Position numbers and translations under genes: made by a program. The notes under the pieces are model-generated. The model saw only the letters and a list, made by a program, of their open reading frames with translations, was not told where the DNA came from and made no database searches. Below are positions 8,245 to 18,126 of a DNA stretch of 39,500 nucleotides, one piece after another. Each line of letters starts with the position of its first letter. Position 1 is the stretch's first letter. Source of the stretch: an uncultured Eubacterium sp. (GTDB lineage Bacteria > Bacillota > Clostridia > Lachnospirales > Lachnospiraceae); contig CAKREL010000009.1 of the NCBI GenBank assembly GCA_934317205.1, forward strand, positions 1 to 39,500, given 5' to 3'.

Positions 8245-9699
8245 ATGAAAAAGGTTTTATTTGCTGCTTCAGAATGTGTACCATTTATTAAAACCGGAGG
8301 ACTTGCCGATGTATGCGGAGCACTTCCAAAACAATTTGACAAGAATGAATGGGATGTTCGTGTTGTGATACCGAATTATTCCTGTATTCCGGAGAAATAC
8401 CGGAATCAGTTTGAATATGTAACTCATTTTTATATGGGAACCGGTCCTTATGTTCCGAGTAAATATGTCGGTGTTTTGAAATATGAAATGGATGGTATTA
8501 CTTATTATTTCATTGACAATCAGGAGTATTTTGATTGTTTCCTTCCGTATGGCGATATCCGTTATGATATTGAGAAATTTACTTTTTTTGATAAAGCAGT
8601 ATTATCCATGCTTCCGCAGATTGGTTTCCAACCGGATTTAATCCACTGTCATGACTGGCAGGCAGGGCTCATTCCGGTGTTTTTGAAAACAGAATTCCAG
8701 GGTGATATGTTCTTCTGGGGAATGAAATCTATCATGACAATCCATAATCTGAAGTTCCAAGGAGTATGGGATGTCAAGACGATGATGGGACTTACCGGTT
8801 TTTCAAAGGAACTTTTTACACCAGACAAGTTGGAATTTCAGAAGGATGCCAATATGCTTAAAGGTGGATTGGTGTATGCGGATTACATTACAACAGTCAG
8901 TGATACTTATGCACAGGAAATTCAGACACCGTATTATGGAGAAGGTTTGGATGGTCTGCTTTCTGCCCGTCATTTTGATATGCAAGGAATTGTAAATGGT
9001 ATTGATTATGATATTTATAATCCCGAGACAGATCCGAAGCTATTTGTAAATTATAATCGTGACAACTTCCGTAAGAAGAAAGTGGAAAATAAATTAAAAT
9101 TGCAGGAAATGCTTGGTTTGACTGTAGATAAGAAGAAATATATGATTGGATTAATTTCACGTCTGACAGATCAGAAAGGTCTTGATCTGATAGATTATGT
9201 ATTTGAGCGGATCCTGGATGATAATACACAGTTTGTTGTGATTGGAACTGGGGAGGAACGTTATGAAAATATGTTCCGTCACTTTGCATGGAAATATGGT
9301 GATCGTGTTTCTGCAAATATCTGCTATGATTCTGATTTGGCGCAGAAGTTATATGCATCCGCAGATGCCTTTCTGATGCCATCCAGATTTGAACCGTGTG
9401 GTCTGACTCAAATGATGGCATTTCGGTATGGAACTGTGCCAATCGTGCGTGAAACAGGTGGATTAAAAGATACTGTGGAGCCATACAACGAATATGAAAA
9501 TACTGGTACGGGATTTTCTTTTACTAATTACAATGGTGAAGATATGCTCAATGTGATCAACTACTCCAAGAAGATATTCTTCGAGCGTAAACGCCAGTGG
9601 AATCAGATCGTTGACCGCGGCATGGCAAAGGATTTCTCATGGAAGGTTTCAGCAGGACGATATGAGGGATTGTACAAATATCTGATTGGACAGAAATAA
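8245..9699 (+). CDS. glgA: Glycogen synthase (ADP-glucose, GT5)
   Basis: Transfers glucose from ADP-glucose to the non-reducing end of alpha-1,4-glucan. The GT-B fold is recognised by KTGGLADVCGALPK near the N-terminus, which binds ADP-glucose, the DWQAGLIPV segment, and PSRFEPCGLTQMMAFRYGTVPIV with the E-x7-E type catalytic/sugar-binding stretch, followed by RETGGLKDTV. From ATG 8245 (MKKVLFAASE) it has 484 residues, the usual length. AGGGGG at 8233-8238 supports this start over an upstream in-frame ATG at 8200. No glgB, glgC or glgP is adjacent, so it is a stand-alone transcript between its own promoter and terminator. Confidence 0.95.
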   Translation: MKKVLFAASECVPFIKTGGLADVCGALPKQFDKNEWDVRVVIPNYSCIPEKYRNQFEYVTHFYMGTGPYVPSKYVGVLKYEMDGITYYFIDNQEYFDCFLPYGDIRYDIEKFTFFDKAVLSMLPQIGFQPDLIHCHDWQAGLIPVFLKTEFQGDMFFWGMKSIMTIHNLKFQGVWDVKTMMGLTGFSKELFTPDKLEFQKDANMLKGGLVYADYITTVSDTYAQEIQTPYYGEGLDGLLSARHFDMQGIVNGIDYDIYNPETDPKLFVNYNRDNFRKKKVENKLKLQEMLGLTVDKKKYMIGLISRLTDQKGLDLIDYVFERILDDNTQFVVIGTGEERYENMFRHFAWKYGDRVSANICYDSDLAQKLYASADAFLMPSRFEPCGLTQMMAFRYGTVPIVRETGGLKDTVEPYNEYENTGTGFSFTNYNGEDMLNVINYSKKIFFERKRQWNQIVDRGMAKDFSWKVSAGRYEGLYKYLIGQK

Positions 9700-9729
9700 T
9701 AAATTACGTTTGACACCCATATGATAAAT

Positions 9730-9771
9730 AATATGCTCACATTATGAAAAATAGTGCGAGCATATTTTTTT
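9730..9771 (+). terminator. Terminator after glgA
   Basis: AATATGCTC (9730-9738) pairs with GAGCATATT (9758-9766); a weaker inner stem continues it. The 3' arm merges into a T run ending at 9771. Confidence 0.85.
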
Positions 9772-9815
9772 GATAATTGCACATACTTCTTAAAAAATAT
9801 TGGAGGAATGGTGCG

Positions 9816-10490
9816 ATGTCAGAAAAAAAAGAAAACAGGGATCAGGAATTGAAAGAGTATGGACAGTTTGAGATGAGTGATAACCGGCAGCAGCATAAAA
9901 TTCAGATGTTGTCAGTTATTGGCGAGGTGGAAGGTCATGAATGTCTGTCTGCCAATACGAAAACGACAAAATATGAACATGTCTTGCCAAAATTGGCAGA
10001 GGTGGAGGATGATCAGACGGTGGATGGTCTATTGGTGCTTTTGAATACCGTGGGTGGTGATGTGGAATCAGGACTTGCTATTGCAGAGATGATTGCTTCC
10101 CTAAGTAAGCCAGTAGTGTCACTGGTACTTGGCGGAAGTCATTCCATTGGTGTACCATTGGCAGTTGCTGCAGATTATTCTTTTATCGTGCCTACAGGAA
10201 CTATGGTTATTCATCCGGTGAGAATGAATGGGACAGTGATCGGGGCACCACAGACGTATGATTATTTTCAGCAGATGCAGGATCGGATTACTGGATTTAT
10301 TGCAGCACATAGTCAGACGAGCCGGGAGAGGATTGAAGAACTAATGTTGAATACCAGCATGCTGACAAAGGATCTTGGTACGATATTAGTGGGACATCAG
10401 GCCGTAGAGGAAGGAATTATCAATCAAGTGGGCGGCATTGATGATGCCATGTACAGACTGCATTTTATGATCAATGAAACTTGTATCTGA
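9816..10490 (+). CDS. ClpP-fold serine protease, TepA-like
   Basis: 224-residue member of the ClpP/crotonase superfamily, closest in pattern to TepA (YmfB), which in Bacillus is linked to secretion and signal-peptide handling. A serine in LGGSHSIGVPLA lies at the ClpP nucleophile position, a histidine in VIHPVRM at the general-base position, and an aspartate in TKDLGTI may complete the triad. NTVGGDVESGLAIAE is the usual substrate-groove strand. GGAGGA at 9802-9807 supports ATG 9816; the open frame extends to 9777. It has no signal peptide. The uppP-ftsK genes follow closely, suggesting one envelope-related operon; the substrate is unknown. Confidence 0.85.
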   Translation: MSEKKENRDQELKEYGQFEMSDNRQQHKIQMLSVIGEVEGHECLSANTKTTKYEHVLPKLAEVEDDQTVDGLLVLLNTVGGDVESGLAIAEMIASLSKPVVSLVLGGSHSIGVPLAVAADYSFIVPTGTMVIHPVRMNGTVIGAPQTYDYFQQMQDRITGFIAAHSQTSRERIEELMLNTSMLTKDLGTILVGHQAVEEGIINQVGGIDDAMYRLHFMINETCI

Positions 10491-10544
10491 TCAATGGATG
10501 TGTTATGCTAACAGTATTCTATACGAAAGAAGAGGTTAAGTCTG

Positions 10545-11414
10545 ATGTCATTACTACAATCTGTGCTTATGGGACTGATTCAGGGATTGACAGAGTTTTT
10601 ACCTGTAAGTAGCTCTGGTCATCTGGCACTTTTTAAAATTTTATTTAATGTTAATACAGATACAGGTCTTTTGTTTGACGTAATGCTTCATGTAGGCACG
10701 TTACTAGCGGTATGTATCGTTTATTATAAAGATATCATACACCTTGCCATAGAATTTATTGGTATGGTAGTGGATTGCATTTACAATCTAACGATTCTCA
10801 TTGGAAAAAGAGGACAGGGTGTATATCGTCATGTTATTCATAATGGTTATCGAAAATTTGTTATGCTTGTGATTGTTTCTACAATTCCAACGGGGATTCT
10901 TGGGTTTTTAGCATCTGATTTGGTGACAGCTGCTTCAGAAATCCTGATTGTCCCCGGAATCTGTCTGATAATTACAGCAGGATTGCTATTTATATGCGAC
11001 CACGTTCCAGAAGGACATAAGAAACCGAAGCAGGCTAGTTATGCAAATGCTTTTATTATTGGTATCTGTCAGGGAATTGCAACCTTGCCTGGAATTTCCA
11101 GATCTGGTACTACGATTACTGCCTGTGCATTAAATGGTTTTGACCGTAAGTTTGCTGTGAAGTATTCCTTTATTATGTCAATCCCGGCGATTTTGGGAGC
11201 TATGGTATTGCAACTAAAGGATATTGGAAATGCCGCAATCGATATGTCTCAGATTGGTATCTATGCTATTGGTATGGTAATCGCAGCGGTAGTAGGCTAT
11301 ATCTGCATTAAGGCAATGCTTATGATTGTGAAAAAAAGAAAGTTTACATATTTTTCCATTTACTGTCTGGTTATTGGTACTGTTTCCATTATCGGGTATT
11401 TTGTGACAGCATAA
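10545..11414 (+). CDS. uppP: Undecaprenyl-diphosphate phosphatase
   Basis: Integral membrane enzyme that dephosphorylates undecaprenyl diphosphate, recycling the lipid carrier for peptidoglycan; overproduction in other species gives bacitracin resistance. The BacA/UppP active-site motifs are both present: GLIQGLTEFLPVSSSGHL near the N-terminus and GISRSGTTITAC in the second half. About seven hydrophobic helices can be counted, and 289 aa is the normal length. AAGAGGT precedes the ATG. UppS, which makes the lipid, is encoded in the same window at 23314-24033. Confidence 0.95.
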   Translation: MSLLQSVLMGLIQGLTEFLPVSSSGHLALFKILFNVNTDTGLLFDVMLHVGTLLAVCIVYYKDIIHLAIEFIGMVVDCIYNLTILIGKRGQGVYRHVIHNGYRKFVMLVIVSTIPTGILGFLASDLVTAASEILIVPGICLIITAGLLFICDHVPEGHKKPKQASYANAFIIGICQGIATLPGISRSGTTITACALNGFDRKFAVKYSFIMSIPAILGAMVLQLKDIGNAAIDMSQIGIYAIGMVIAAVVGYICIKAMLMIVKKRKFTYFSIYCLVIGTVSIIGYFVTA

Positions 11415-11447
11415 GCAGACAGGGAAATATAATTAGAAAGGTTTTAT

Positions 11448-14138
11448 ATGGCAACTCAGAAAAAAACATCAACCCGTAAAAAGACATCTGGTAAAAAATC
11501 AACAACAGCAAGGAAGAAACAAAGCAGTTCTGCGCAGACATTTACATGGCGTGCAGAATTGTTGCTTTTTGCATTTCTGGCATTGGCGATTCTGCTTTTT
11601 ATCGGAAATATCGGAAAAGGTGGTGTGGTTGGAAATGCATTGAGCAATGTTTCTTTTGGTCTGTTTGGTGTATTGGCGTATTTGTTTCCACTGCCACTGT
11701 TCCTGATTCCGGCTTTCATGGTTTCTAACCGGCAGAACAGCCGGAGGGGATCAGCCTATTCTGGACGAGTGATTATGAAAGTGACAGCCGGTATTCTGCT
11801 GTTCCTTTTTTTATGCGTATTTGCACATATTGTATGCTGGTGGGATCAGGTGCCCCATAAAGTGACAGCTTTATACATAGAATGTGCAGGTAAGCATACC
11901 GGAGGCGGCATCATAGGGGGATTGATCGGAATTTTCTTTACGAAAAGCTTTGGCATGATGGGAGCAGTACTTCTGGATCTCCTGATCCTTGTGGTATCTG
12001 TAGTATTACTTACAGAACGTTCTTTTTTCAATGGGGTGTCAAAAGGTGGCAGAAAAGTGTATGAATCTGCCAAAGTTGATGCAGTGCGGAGAAAGACGAA
12101 AGCACAGGAACGAAGCAGAGAACGTTCTGCCCGTAGAGAAGAGCGTAAAACCGCGGCACAAGAGAAACGTCGTATGGATCATAAAGTGTCAGGAGTGGCT
12201 CTGGATACAAAGATTTATCCGCAGCAGCAGGAGGAAAAGACAGCGGAGAATCTGACAGAATTATCATTGGATGCGAAAGAGAAAGTAAAAAAGAAAGATA
12301 GTATAAGGGGAACTTCGAAAGTAGATGTTCCAGCGATACAGGAAGCAGAAGATGCAACGAAAATGCAGTCAGATGTTTTCTGGGCACAGCATCCACAGCC
12401 GGAAATTCATTTATCCGGAGAACAGGATTCTTATCAGGAAACAAACAAACAAGCCGAAACAATACAGACAAAAGCAGCGCAACAATCTAAAATCCAGGTT
12501 CAGGAAGCACCTGTTGCAGAATTAGAATCAAATGCTTTGCCTGGCATGAAGAAAAAAGCACATACTGGCAGTCATCCAAAACAGTCTGTTCAGCAAGTGG
12601 AGCAGGAAATTGCTGATGTACGGGATGAAATTTCAGAGCATAGCAAAGAATCAGCCAGAGCATATGTATTTCCGGAGATTTCCCTGCTGCAGAAAGGGGA
12701 TCCAAATATGACCGGAGATTCCAGACAGCATTTGCAGGAAATGTCCGCAAAACTTCAGATGACGCTGACGAATTTTGGTGTTAATGCCAGAGTAACGAAT
12801 GTAATCTGTGGTCCTACAGTTACGCAGTATGAGATTCAACCGGAAATGGGTGTAAAGGTAAGTAAGATTCTTGGACTGGCGGATGATATAAAATTAAATC
12901 TTGCAGTTCCGGATATTCGTTTTGAAGCACCGATTCCAGGTAAATCCGCAATTGGTATCGAGGTGCCAAATAAAGAAAATGTGACTATCGCATTCCGTGA
13001 TCTTGTGGAGTCCAGGGAATTTCAGGATCATGCATCAAAAATTTCTTTTTGTACAGGTAAGGATATTGCGGGGCATGTTATTGTGGCAGATATTGCAAAG
13101 ATGCCTCATTTGTTGATAGCAGGTGCGACTGGTTCTGGTAAATCCGTATGTATTAATACTATTATCATGAGTATTCTTTACAAAGCCAAACCAGATGAAG
13201 TCAAACTGATCATGATTGATCCCAAGGTTGTAGAACTAAGTGTATACAATGGAATACCACACTTGTTGATACCAGTTGTGACGGATCCAAAAAAAGCGGC
13301 CGGATCATTGCATTGGGCAGTTTCTGAGATGATGGAACGTTATCAGACTTTCCAGAAATATGGTGTTCGTGATATGAAAGGATATAACAAGAAAGTTGAA
13401 TCTATTCAGAATCTTCCAGGAGATGATAAACCGAAAAAAATGCCGCAGATAGTTATTATCGTAGACGAGTTAGCAGATCTCATGATGGTGGCTTCCAATG
13501 ACGTAGAGGATGCAATCTGCCGATTGGCACAGCTGGCTCGTGCAGCTGGTATGCATCTCGTTATTGCCACACAGCGTCCGTCCGTTAATGTCATTACCGG
13601 ACTGATTAAGGCAAATATGCCATCCCGTATTGCATTTGCTGTTACTTCTGGTGTGGATTCCAGAACAATTCTGGATATGAACGGTGCGGAAAAACTGCTT
13701 GGAAAAGGTGATATGTTATTCTATCCACAGAATTATCAGAAGCCGTTACGTGTGCAGGGTGCTTTTGTTACTGACAAGGAAGTATCTGATGTGGTAGAAT
13801 ATATTATTGAAAAAAATGGTCAGGTAGCTTATAATGCAGAGGTTGAGGAAAAAGTAAATACTTCTGAGAACAATATCGGAAATGGCAGTGGTTTTACTAA
13901 TTCTCCGGATGAGCGGGATGCCTATTTCGCAGATGCCGGCAAGTTTATCATTGAGAAAGAAAAAGGCTCTATCGGAATGTTGCAGCGTATGTTTAAAATC
14001 GGTTTTAATCGTGCTGCACGAATTATGGATCAATTGGAAGAAGCTGGTGTTGTCGGACCTGAGGAGGGAACCAAACCGCGGCGTGTCCTGATGGATCTTG
14101 AAAAATTTCAGCAAGTTATAAGTGGTAGTGATGATTAA
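11448..14138 (+). CDS. ftsK: DNA translocase FtsK/SpoIIIE
   Basis: Septum-anchored hexameric motor that pumps DNA during division or into the forespore. The 896 residues begin with a Lys/Thr/Ser-rich cytoplasmic tail, then four hydrophobic helices (about 36-56, 66-92, 109-131, 152-188). A long charged, Gln/Glu-rich linker runs to about 400. The RecA-like motor follows, with Walker A AGATGSGKSVC (near 560) and Walker B IVIIVDELADLMM (near 670). The last ~65 residues (GSIGMLQRMFKIGFNRAARIMDQLEE onward) form the winged-helix gamma domain that reads polar DNA motifs. It starts 33 nt after uppP with AGAAAGG before the ATG. The linker is poorly conserved in this family, which explains the reverse-strand open frames across it. 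Confidence 0.94.
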   Translation: MATQKKTSTRKKTSGKKSTTARKKQSSSAQTFTWRAELLLFAFLALAILLFIGNIGKGGVVGNALSNVSFGLFGVLAYLFPLPLFLIPAFMVSNRQNSRRGSAYSGRVIMKVTAGILLFLFLCVFAHIVCWWDQVPHKVTALYIECAGKHTGGGIIGGLIGIFFTKSFGMMGAVLLDLLILVVSVVLLTERSFFNGVSKGGRKVYESAKVDAVRRKTKAQERSRERSARREERKTAAQEKRRMDHKVSGVALDTKIYPQQQEEKTAENLTELSLDAKEKVKKKDSIRGTSKVDVPAIQEAEDATKMQSDVFWAQHPQPEIHLSGEQDSYQETNKQAETIQTKAAQQSKIQVQEAPVAELESNALPGMKKKAHTGSHPKQSVQQVEQEIADVRDEISEHSKESARAYVFPEISLLQKGDPNMTGDSRQHLQEMSAKLQMTLTNFGVNARVTNVICGPTVTQYEIQPEMGVKVSKILGLADDIKLNLAVPDIRFEAPIPGKSAIGIEVPNKENVTIAFRDLVESREFQDHASKISFCTGKDIAGHVIVADIAKMPHLLIAGATGSGKSVCINTIIMSILYKAKPDEVKLIMIDPKVVELSVYNGIPHLLIPVVTDPKKAAGSLHWAVSEMMERYQTFQKYGVRDMKGYNKKVESIQNLPGDDKPKKMPQIVIIVDELADLMMVASNDVEDAICRLAQLARAAGMHLVIATQRPSVNVITGLIKANMPSRIAFAVTSGVDSRTILDMNGAEKLLGKGDMLFYPQNYQKPLRVQGAFVTDKEVSDVVEYIIEKNGQVAYNAEVEEKVNTSENNIGNGSGFTNSPDERDAYFADAGKFIIEKEKGSIGMLQRMFKIGFNRAARIMDQLEEAGVVGPEEGTKPRRVLMDLEKFQQVISGSDD

Positions 14139-14220
14139 ACACTGCCGATGATATATTTTAGATTTAACATTGTTTGGAACATTTTGTTCACAATTTATAC
14201 ATTAACAGGAGGGTATACCA

Positions 14221-15891
14221 ATGAAAACAGATATTGAAATCGCACAGGAAGCAGTGTTGGAGCCAATTGGGAAGGTGGCTGAACAGATTGGAATCAGTGA
14301 GGATGATCTGGAATTGTACGGAAAGTACAAAGCAAAATTAAGTGATGAGTTAATCAAGAAAGTGCAGGATCGTCCGGATGGTAAACTGGTACTGGTGACT
14401 GCAATTAATCCGACACCAGCTGGAGAGGGAAAGACAACTACAAGTATCGGACTTGCACAGGCCTTTTGCAAAATGGGGAAAAAAGCAATTCTGGCATTGC
14501 GTGAGCCATCACTCGGACCATGCTTTGGTATTAAAGGAGGAGCAGCAGGAGGCGGCTATGCTCAGGTTGTGCCAATGGAAGATCTGAACCTTCATTTTAC
14601 AGGTGATTTTCATGCTATCACTTCTGCAAACAATCTGTTAGCAGCAATGATGGATAATCATATTCAGCAGGGAAATCAGCTTGGAATCGATCCACGTCAG
14701 GTTGTATGGAAACGTTGTCTAGATATGAATGACCGTGTACTTCGTAACATTGTTGTTGGACTTGGAAATAAGATGGACGGAATGGTAAGGGAAGATCATT
14801 TTGTAATTACAGTAGCATCTGAAATTATGGCAGTATTATGTCTGGCTGACGATATGGAAGATTTAAAGCGCAGACTTGGCCGTATGATTGTTGCATATTC
14901 TTTTGATGGAAAACCGGTAACAGCAGATGACTTACATGCAACAGGTGCGATGGCAGCATTATTAAAAGATGCTTTGAAACCAAATCTTATTCAGACACTT
15001 GAGCACACACCGGCTATTGTACATGGCGGACCGTTTGCAAATATCGCACATGGATGTAATAGTGTGCGTGCTACAAAGACAGCAATGAAACTGGCAGATA
15101 TCACAATCACAGAGGCTGGTTTTGGTGCGGATTTAGGTGCTGAGAAATTCTTTGATATTAAATGCCGTATGGCGGAACTGAAACCAGATGCAGTAGTTCT
15201 GGTTGCTACTGTTCGTGCATTAAAATACAACGGCGGTGTAGCAAAGGCTGATTTGGCACAGGAAAATCTGGAAGCACTGAAAGCAGGTATTGTTAATCTT
15301 GAGAAACATATCGAGAACCTTCAGAAATACGGAGTTCCGGTAGTTGTGACATTAAATGCATTTGTAACAGACACACAGGCAGAGCTTGATTATATCGAGC
15401 AGTTCTGTAAGGAACGTGGATGTGAGTTTGCACTTTCCGAGGTATGGGAGAAAGGTGGCGAGGGAGGAATCGCTCTGGCCGAGAAAGTACAGGATGCCCT
15501 TGAGAATAAGGAAAGCCATTTTAAAGTATTGTATGATGATAAGTTATCTCTGAAAGAGAAGATTGAGACAATTGCAAAAGAGATTTATGGTGCAGATGGT
15601 GTAACTTACTCCAATGCAGCAAATAAAGAATTAAAGAGAATCGAAGATCTTGGCATGGGTGAGTTCCCGGTATGTATGGCAAAGACACAGTATTCATTGT
15701 CTGATGATCAGCATAAACTTGGTCGTCCAAGTGGATTTACTGTTAATGTACGTGAGGTATATGCAGATGCCGGTGCAGGATTTGTAGTTGTTGTAACGGG
15801 TGCAATCATGACGATGCCGGGATTACCAAAAGTACCGGCAGCAAACAATATTGATGTTAATGCAGATGGTGTGATCACTGGCTTATTCTAA
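14221..15891 (+). CDS. fhs: Formate--tetrahydrofolate ligase
   Basis: ATP-dependent formation of 10-formyl-THF from formate, the entry step of the methyl branch of the Wood-Ljungdahl pathway and a source of one-carbon units for purines. The P-loop-like [16 protein letters not shown] is intact, as are [23 protein letters not shown] and [13 protein letters not shown]. Length 556 aa is standard. CAGGAGGG lies just before the ATG. folD follows 89 nt downstream, so the two steps of folate one-carbon metabolism are probably co-transcribed. The 82-nt upstream gap has no convincing promoter. Confidence 0.97.
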   Translation: MKTDIEIAQEAVLEPIGKVAEQIGISEDDLELYGKYKAKLSDELIKKVQDRPDGKLVLVTAINPTPAGEGKTTTSIGLAQAFCKMGKKAILALREPSLGPCFGIKGGAAGGGYAQVVPMEDLNLHFTGDFHAITSANNLLAAMMDNHIQQGNQLGIDPRQVVWKRCLDMNDRVLRNIVVGLGNKMDGMVREDHFVITVASEIMAVLCLADDMEDLKRRLGRMIVAYSFDGKPVTADDLHATGAMAALLKDALKPNLIQTLEHTPAIVHGGPFANIAHGCNSVRATKTAMKLADITITEAGFGADLGAEKFFDIKCRMAELKPDAVVLVATVRALKYNGGVAKADLAQENLEALKAGIVNLEKHIENLQKYGVPVVVTLNAFVTDTQAELDYIEQFCKERGCEFALSEVWEKGGEGGIALAEKVQDALENKESHFKVLYDDKLSLKEKIETIAKEIYGADGVTYSNAANKELKRIEDLGMGEFPVCMAKTQYSLSDDQHKLGRPSGFTVNVREVYADAGAGFVVVVTGAIMTMPGLPKVPAANNIDVNADGVITGLF

Positions 15892-15980
15892 GTCTTAGTT
15901 TGGGGAATACTTCCTAAGCTGGCGCATGAGAATGAACAGAAAACAGATTTAAAAAAGTGATTTGGAGGCAACATAGCAGA

Positions 15981-16817
15981 ATGGCAGAATTGATCGATGG
16001 AAAACGAATTTCTCAGGAAATAAAAGATGAATTGAAAGCAGAAGTGGCAGATTTAGCGCAGCAGGGAAAAACAGCTTCCCTTGCTGTAATTCAGGTTGGT
16101 GCAGATCCGGCATCCAGTGTATATGTACGCAATAAGAAAAATGCGTGTGCATATATTGGGATTGGTTCAGAGACCTATGAATTACCGACGGAAACGACAG
16201 AGGAAGAACTGCTTTCATTGATTCAAAAACTGAATCAGAAAGAAAATGTGCATGGAATTTTGGTGCAGCTTCCACTTCCTGCTCATATTAATGAGGAGAA
16301 GGTGATTCTTTCCATTGATCCATCAAAGGATGTGGATGGATTTCATCCGCAAAGTGCAGGTGCATTGATGATCGGAAGTAAGGGATTTTTACCGTGTACA
16401 CCTGCAGGTGTCATTCAGTTGTTGAAACGTTCTGGAATTGAAATGGATGGAAAGCATTGTGTAATTGTAGGTAGAAGCAATATCGTCGGAAAACCGATGG
16501 CAATGCTGATGCTGCGCGAGAACGCTACTGTGACCATCACTCATTCCAGAACAAAAAACTTAAAAGAACTGTGTAGACAGGCAGATATTTTAATTGTTGC
16601 CATCGGGAAACCGAAGTTTATCACTGAAGAATATATCAAAGAAGGTGCAGTCGTTATTGATGTTGGTATTCATCGTCTTGAAGGTAAAAAGCTGTGTGGA
16701 GATGTGGATTTTGCTGCAGTTGAGCCACATGTTTCTGCTATTACACCAGTTCCGGGAGGCGTTGGACCTATGACGATTGCGATGTTAATGAATAATTGTG
16801 TTGATACAATGCGCTAA
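15981..16817 (+). CDS. folD: Methylenetetrahydrofolate dehydrogenase / methenyl-THF cyclohydrolase
   Basis: Bifunctional FolD: NAD(P)-dependent oxidation of methylene-THF and hydrolysis of methenyl-THF to 10-formyl-THF, the product of the preceding fhs. Family motifs are VGADPASSVYVRNKKNAC with the catalytic lysine, VQLPLPAHINEEKV, DVDGFHP, the Rossmann segment VIVGRSNIVGKPMA and ITPVPGGVGPMTIAML. From ATG 15981 (MAELIDGKRIS) it has 278 aa, the usual length. GGAGG at 15964-15968 is 12 nt upstream, somewhat far. The frame is open to 15957 but lacks a better start. Confidence 0.96.
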   Translation: MAELIDGKRISQEIKDELKAEVADLAQQGKTASLAVIQVGADPASSVYVRNKKNACAYIGIGSETYELPTETTEEELLSLIQKLNQKENVHGILVQLPLPAHINEEKVILSIDPSKDVDGFHPQSAGALMIGSKGFLPCTPAGVIQLLKRSGIEMDGKHCVIVGRSNIVGKPMAMLMLRENATVTITHSRTKNLKELCRQADILIVAIGKPKFITEEYIKEGAVVIDVGIHRLEGKKLCGDVDFAAVEPHVSAITPVPGGVGPMTIAMLMNNCVDTMR

Positions 16818-16832
16818 GGGGACAGTCAGAAC

Positions 16833-18068
16833 ATGAAATGTGCGAAGTGTGGTGCTGAGATTCGTCCAGGCTGTGTATATTGCTCTAACTGTGGGCAAGA
16901 AGCACAGATTGTGACAGAAATCAATATATTGGAAGATGATTTGTTACGCTCTATGCTGGAGGATGAAACTCAGCATAAAACAGAAAAAAAAGGAGTGGAT
17001 ACCGGGAGTAAGAACACTTCCATGGAAGAAAAATCATCTGACAGACATCAGGAAAAGCAACCAAAAACAGGAGAAAACGAACCACAGAAGGGGCGGCCAA
17101 AGGAATTAAAGAAAAAAAAGAAGAAAAACGACAAAGCATTGATAATGATGATTATCGTGTTGGTAGCTGCCTGCATAGTTGCTTTTGAAGTGGTGCAATA
17201 TCAGCACCAGAATTCAACAGCCTATCAATTGAAAAAAGCAAATGAAGCACTTAATCAAAAGAATTATACCAGTGCGTTAGATTTTGTGGGGCATGCATTA
17301 CAACTGGATGAGGATAATCAAGAGGCTATGCTGCTTCAGGGAAAGATTTATGTGCAGATGAAAGATTCTGATCAGGCAGAAACTGTATTCCTGCAGATAA
17401 TTGATCAGGATCCAAAATGTGAGGAAGCTTTTAAAAATCTGTTGAAGTTATATGATTCCATAGATTCATATGATCAGATTCTGGCGCTCAAAGAAAAAGC
17501 ATCAGATGAAAAAATTCTGAAGCTGTTTGATGAATATCTGGTGGAAACACCAGTAATCAGTCCGGATAGTGGTAATTATAATGAATTTCTTGAAGTAACT
17601 CTTTCTGTGAAAGGAAAAGGTCTGAAAATATATTATACGCTGAATGAGAGTACGCCGACTAGCGATGATATATTGTATGAGGATCCTATTGAACTTGAGG
17701 AGCAGGGAAAAACAACTCTGACAGCAGTTGCTATGGATAAATACGGACATTATAGTGAACCGGTATCAGCAAAATACGTGATTGAACTGGATGCACCAGA
17801 TGCGCCGCGTGTGTCTCCGGATGGAGGTACCTTCCGTCAGGCGTCTGCCGTTACAGTGAGCGTGCCGAGTGGAACAACTGTTTATTATACCTGGGGTGAC
17901 AGCACACCGACCAGAAATTCAGCGCGTTATACAGGACCAATTGATATTCCGGAAGGAAATAACATTTTATCACTGGTTGCTATTGATGAAAATGGAATGT
18001 CAAGTGAAGTACTGAAATGCAATTATATTTATTATCCTGAACCGCAAGGAGAATCTGTTGTACAGTAG
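16833..18068 (+). CDS. Membrane protein with zinc ribbon, TPR and two chitobiase C-terminal-like domains
   Basis: Not recognised as a named gene. The order of parts is clear. A zinc ribbon with CxxC pairs (Cys 3/6 and 17/20) is followed by a charged linker ending in a Lys-rich stretch. One transmembrane helix lies at about 102-121, then a TPR-like helical region (about 128-230). Two repeats of roughly 80 residues (about 240-317 and 322-403) each have a YYT-x(3/4)-STPT core typical of the chitobiase/beta-hexosaminidase C-terminal domain (CHB_HEX_C). The Cys-rich head should be cytoplasmic and the repeats extracellular. Such domains usually bind or present cell-surface polymers, but no function is assigned. 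It starts 15 nt after folD and ends at the convergent terminator. Confidence 0.8.
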   Translation: MKCAKCGAEIRPGCVYCSNCGQEAQIVTEINILEDDLLRSMLEDETQHKTEKKGVDTGSKNTSMEEKSSDRHQEKQPKTGENEPQKGRPKELKKKKKKNDKALIMMIIVLVAACIVAFEVVQYQHQNSTAYQLKKANEALNQKNYTSALDFVGHALQLDEDNQEAMLLQGKIYVQMKDSDQAETVFLQIIDQDPKCEEAFKNLLKLYDSIDSYDQILALKEKASDEKILKLFDEYLVETPVISPDSGNYNEFLEVTLSVKGKGLKIYYTLNESTPTSDDILYEDPIELEEQGKTTLTAVAMDKYGHYSEPVSAKYVIELDAPDAPRVSPDGGTFRQASAVTVSVPSGTTVYYTWGDSTPTRNSARYTGPIDIPEGNNILSLVAIDENGMSSEVLKCNYIYYPEPQGESVVQ

Positions 18069-18082
18069 TATAAAGAAAAAAG

Positions 18083-18121
18083 AAAAGCAATTGACGAAAA
18101 TGTTTTCGTCAATTGCTTTTT
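18083..18121. terminator. Bidirectional terminator between convergent genes
   Basis: A perfect 18-bp palindrome: 18083-18100 pairs with 18103-18120 (AAAAGCAATTGACGAAAA and its complement). It serves the plus-strand gene ending at 18068 and the minus-strand gene ending at 18127. Confidence 0.95.
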
Positions 18122-18126
18122 GGTTA

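Noticed and set aside
8997..9484. Long minus-strand open frame opposite glgA
   Set aside because: glgA is a clear full-length gene on the plus strand; the opposite frame has no start signal or family features.
12028..12471. 147-codon open frame on the minus strand inside ftsK
   Set aside because: Lies opposite the low-complexity linker of ftsK, with no ribosome binding site and no recognisable protein features.
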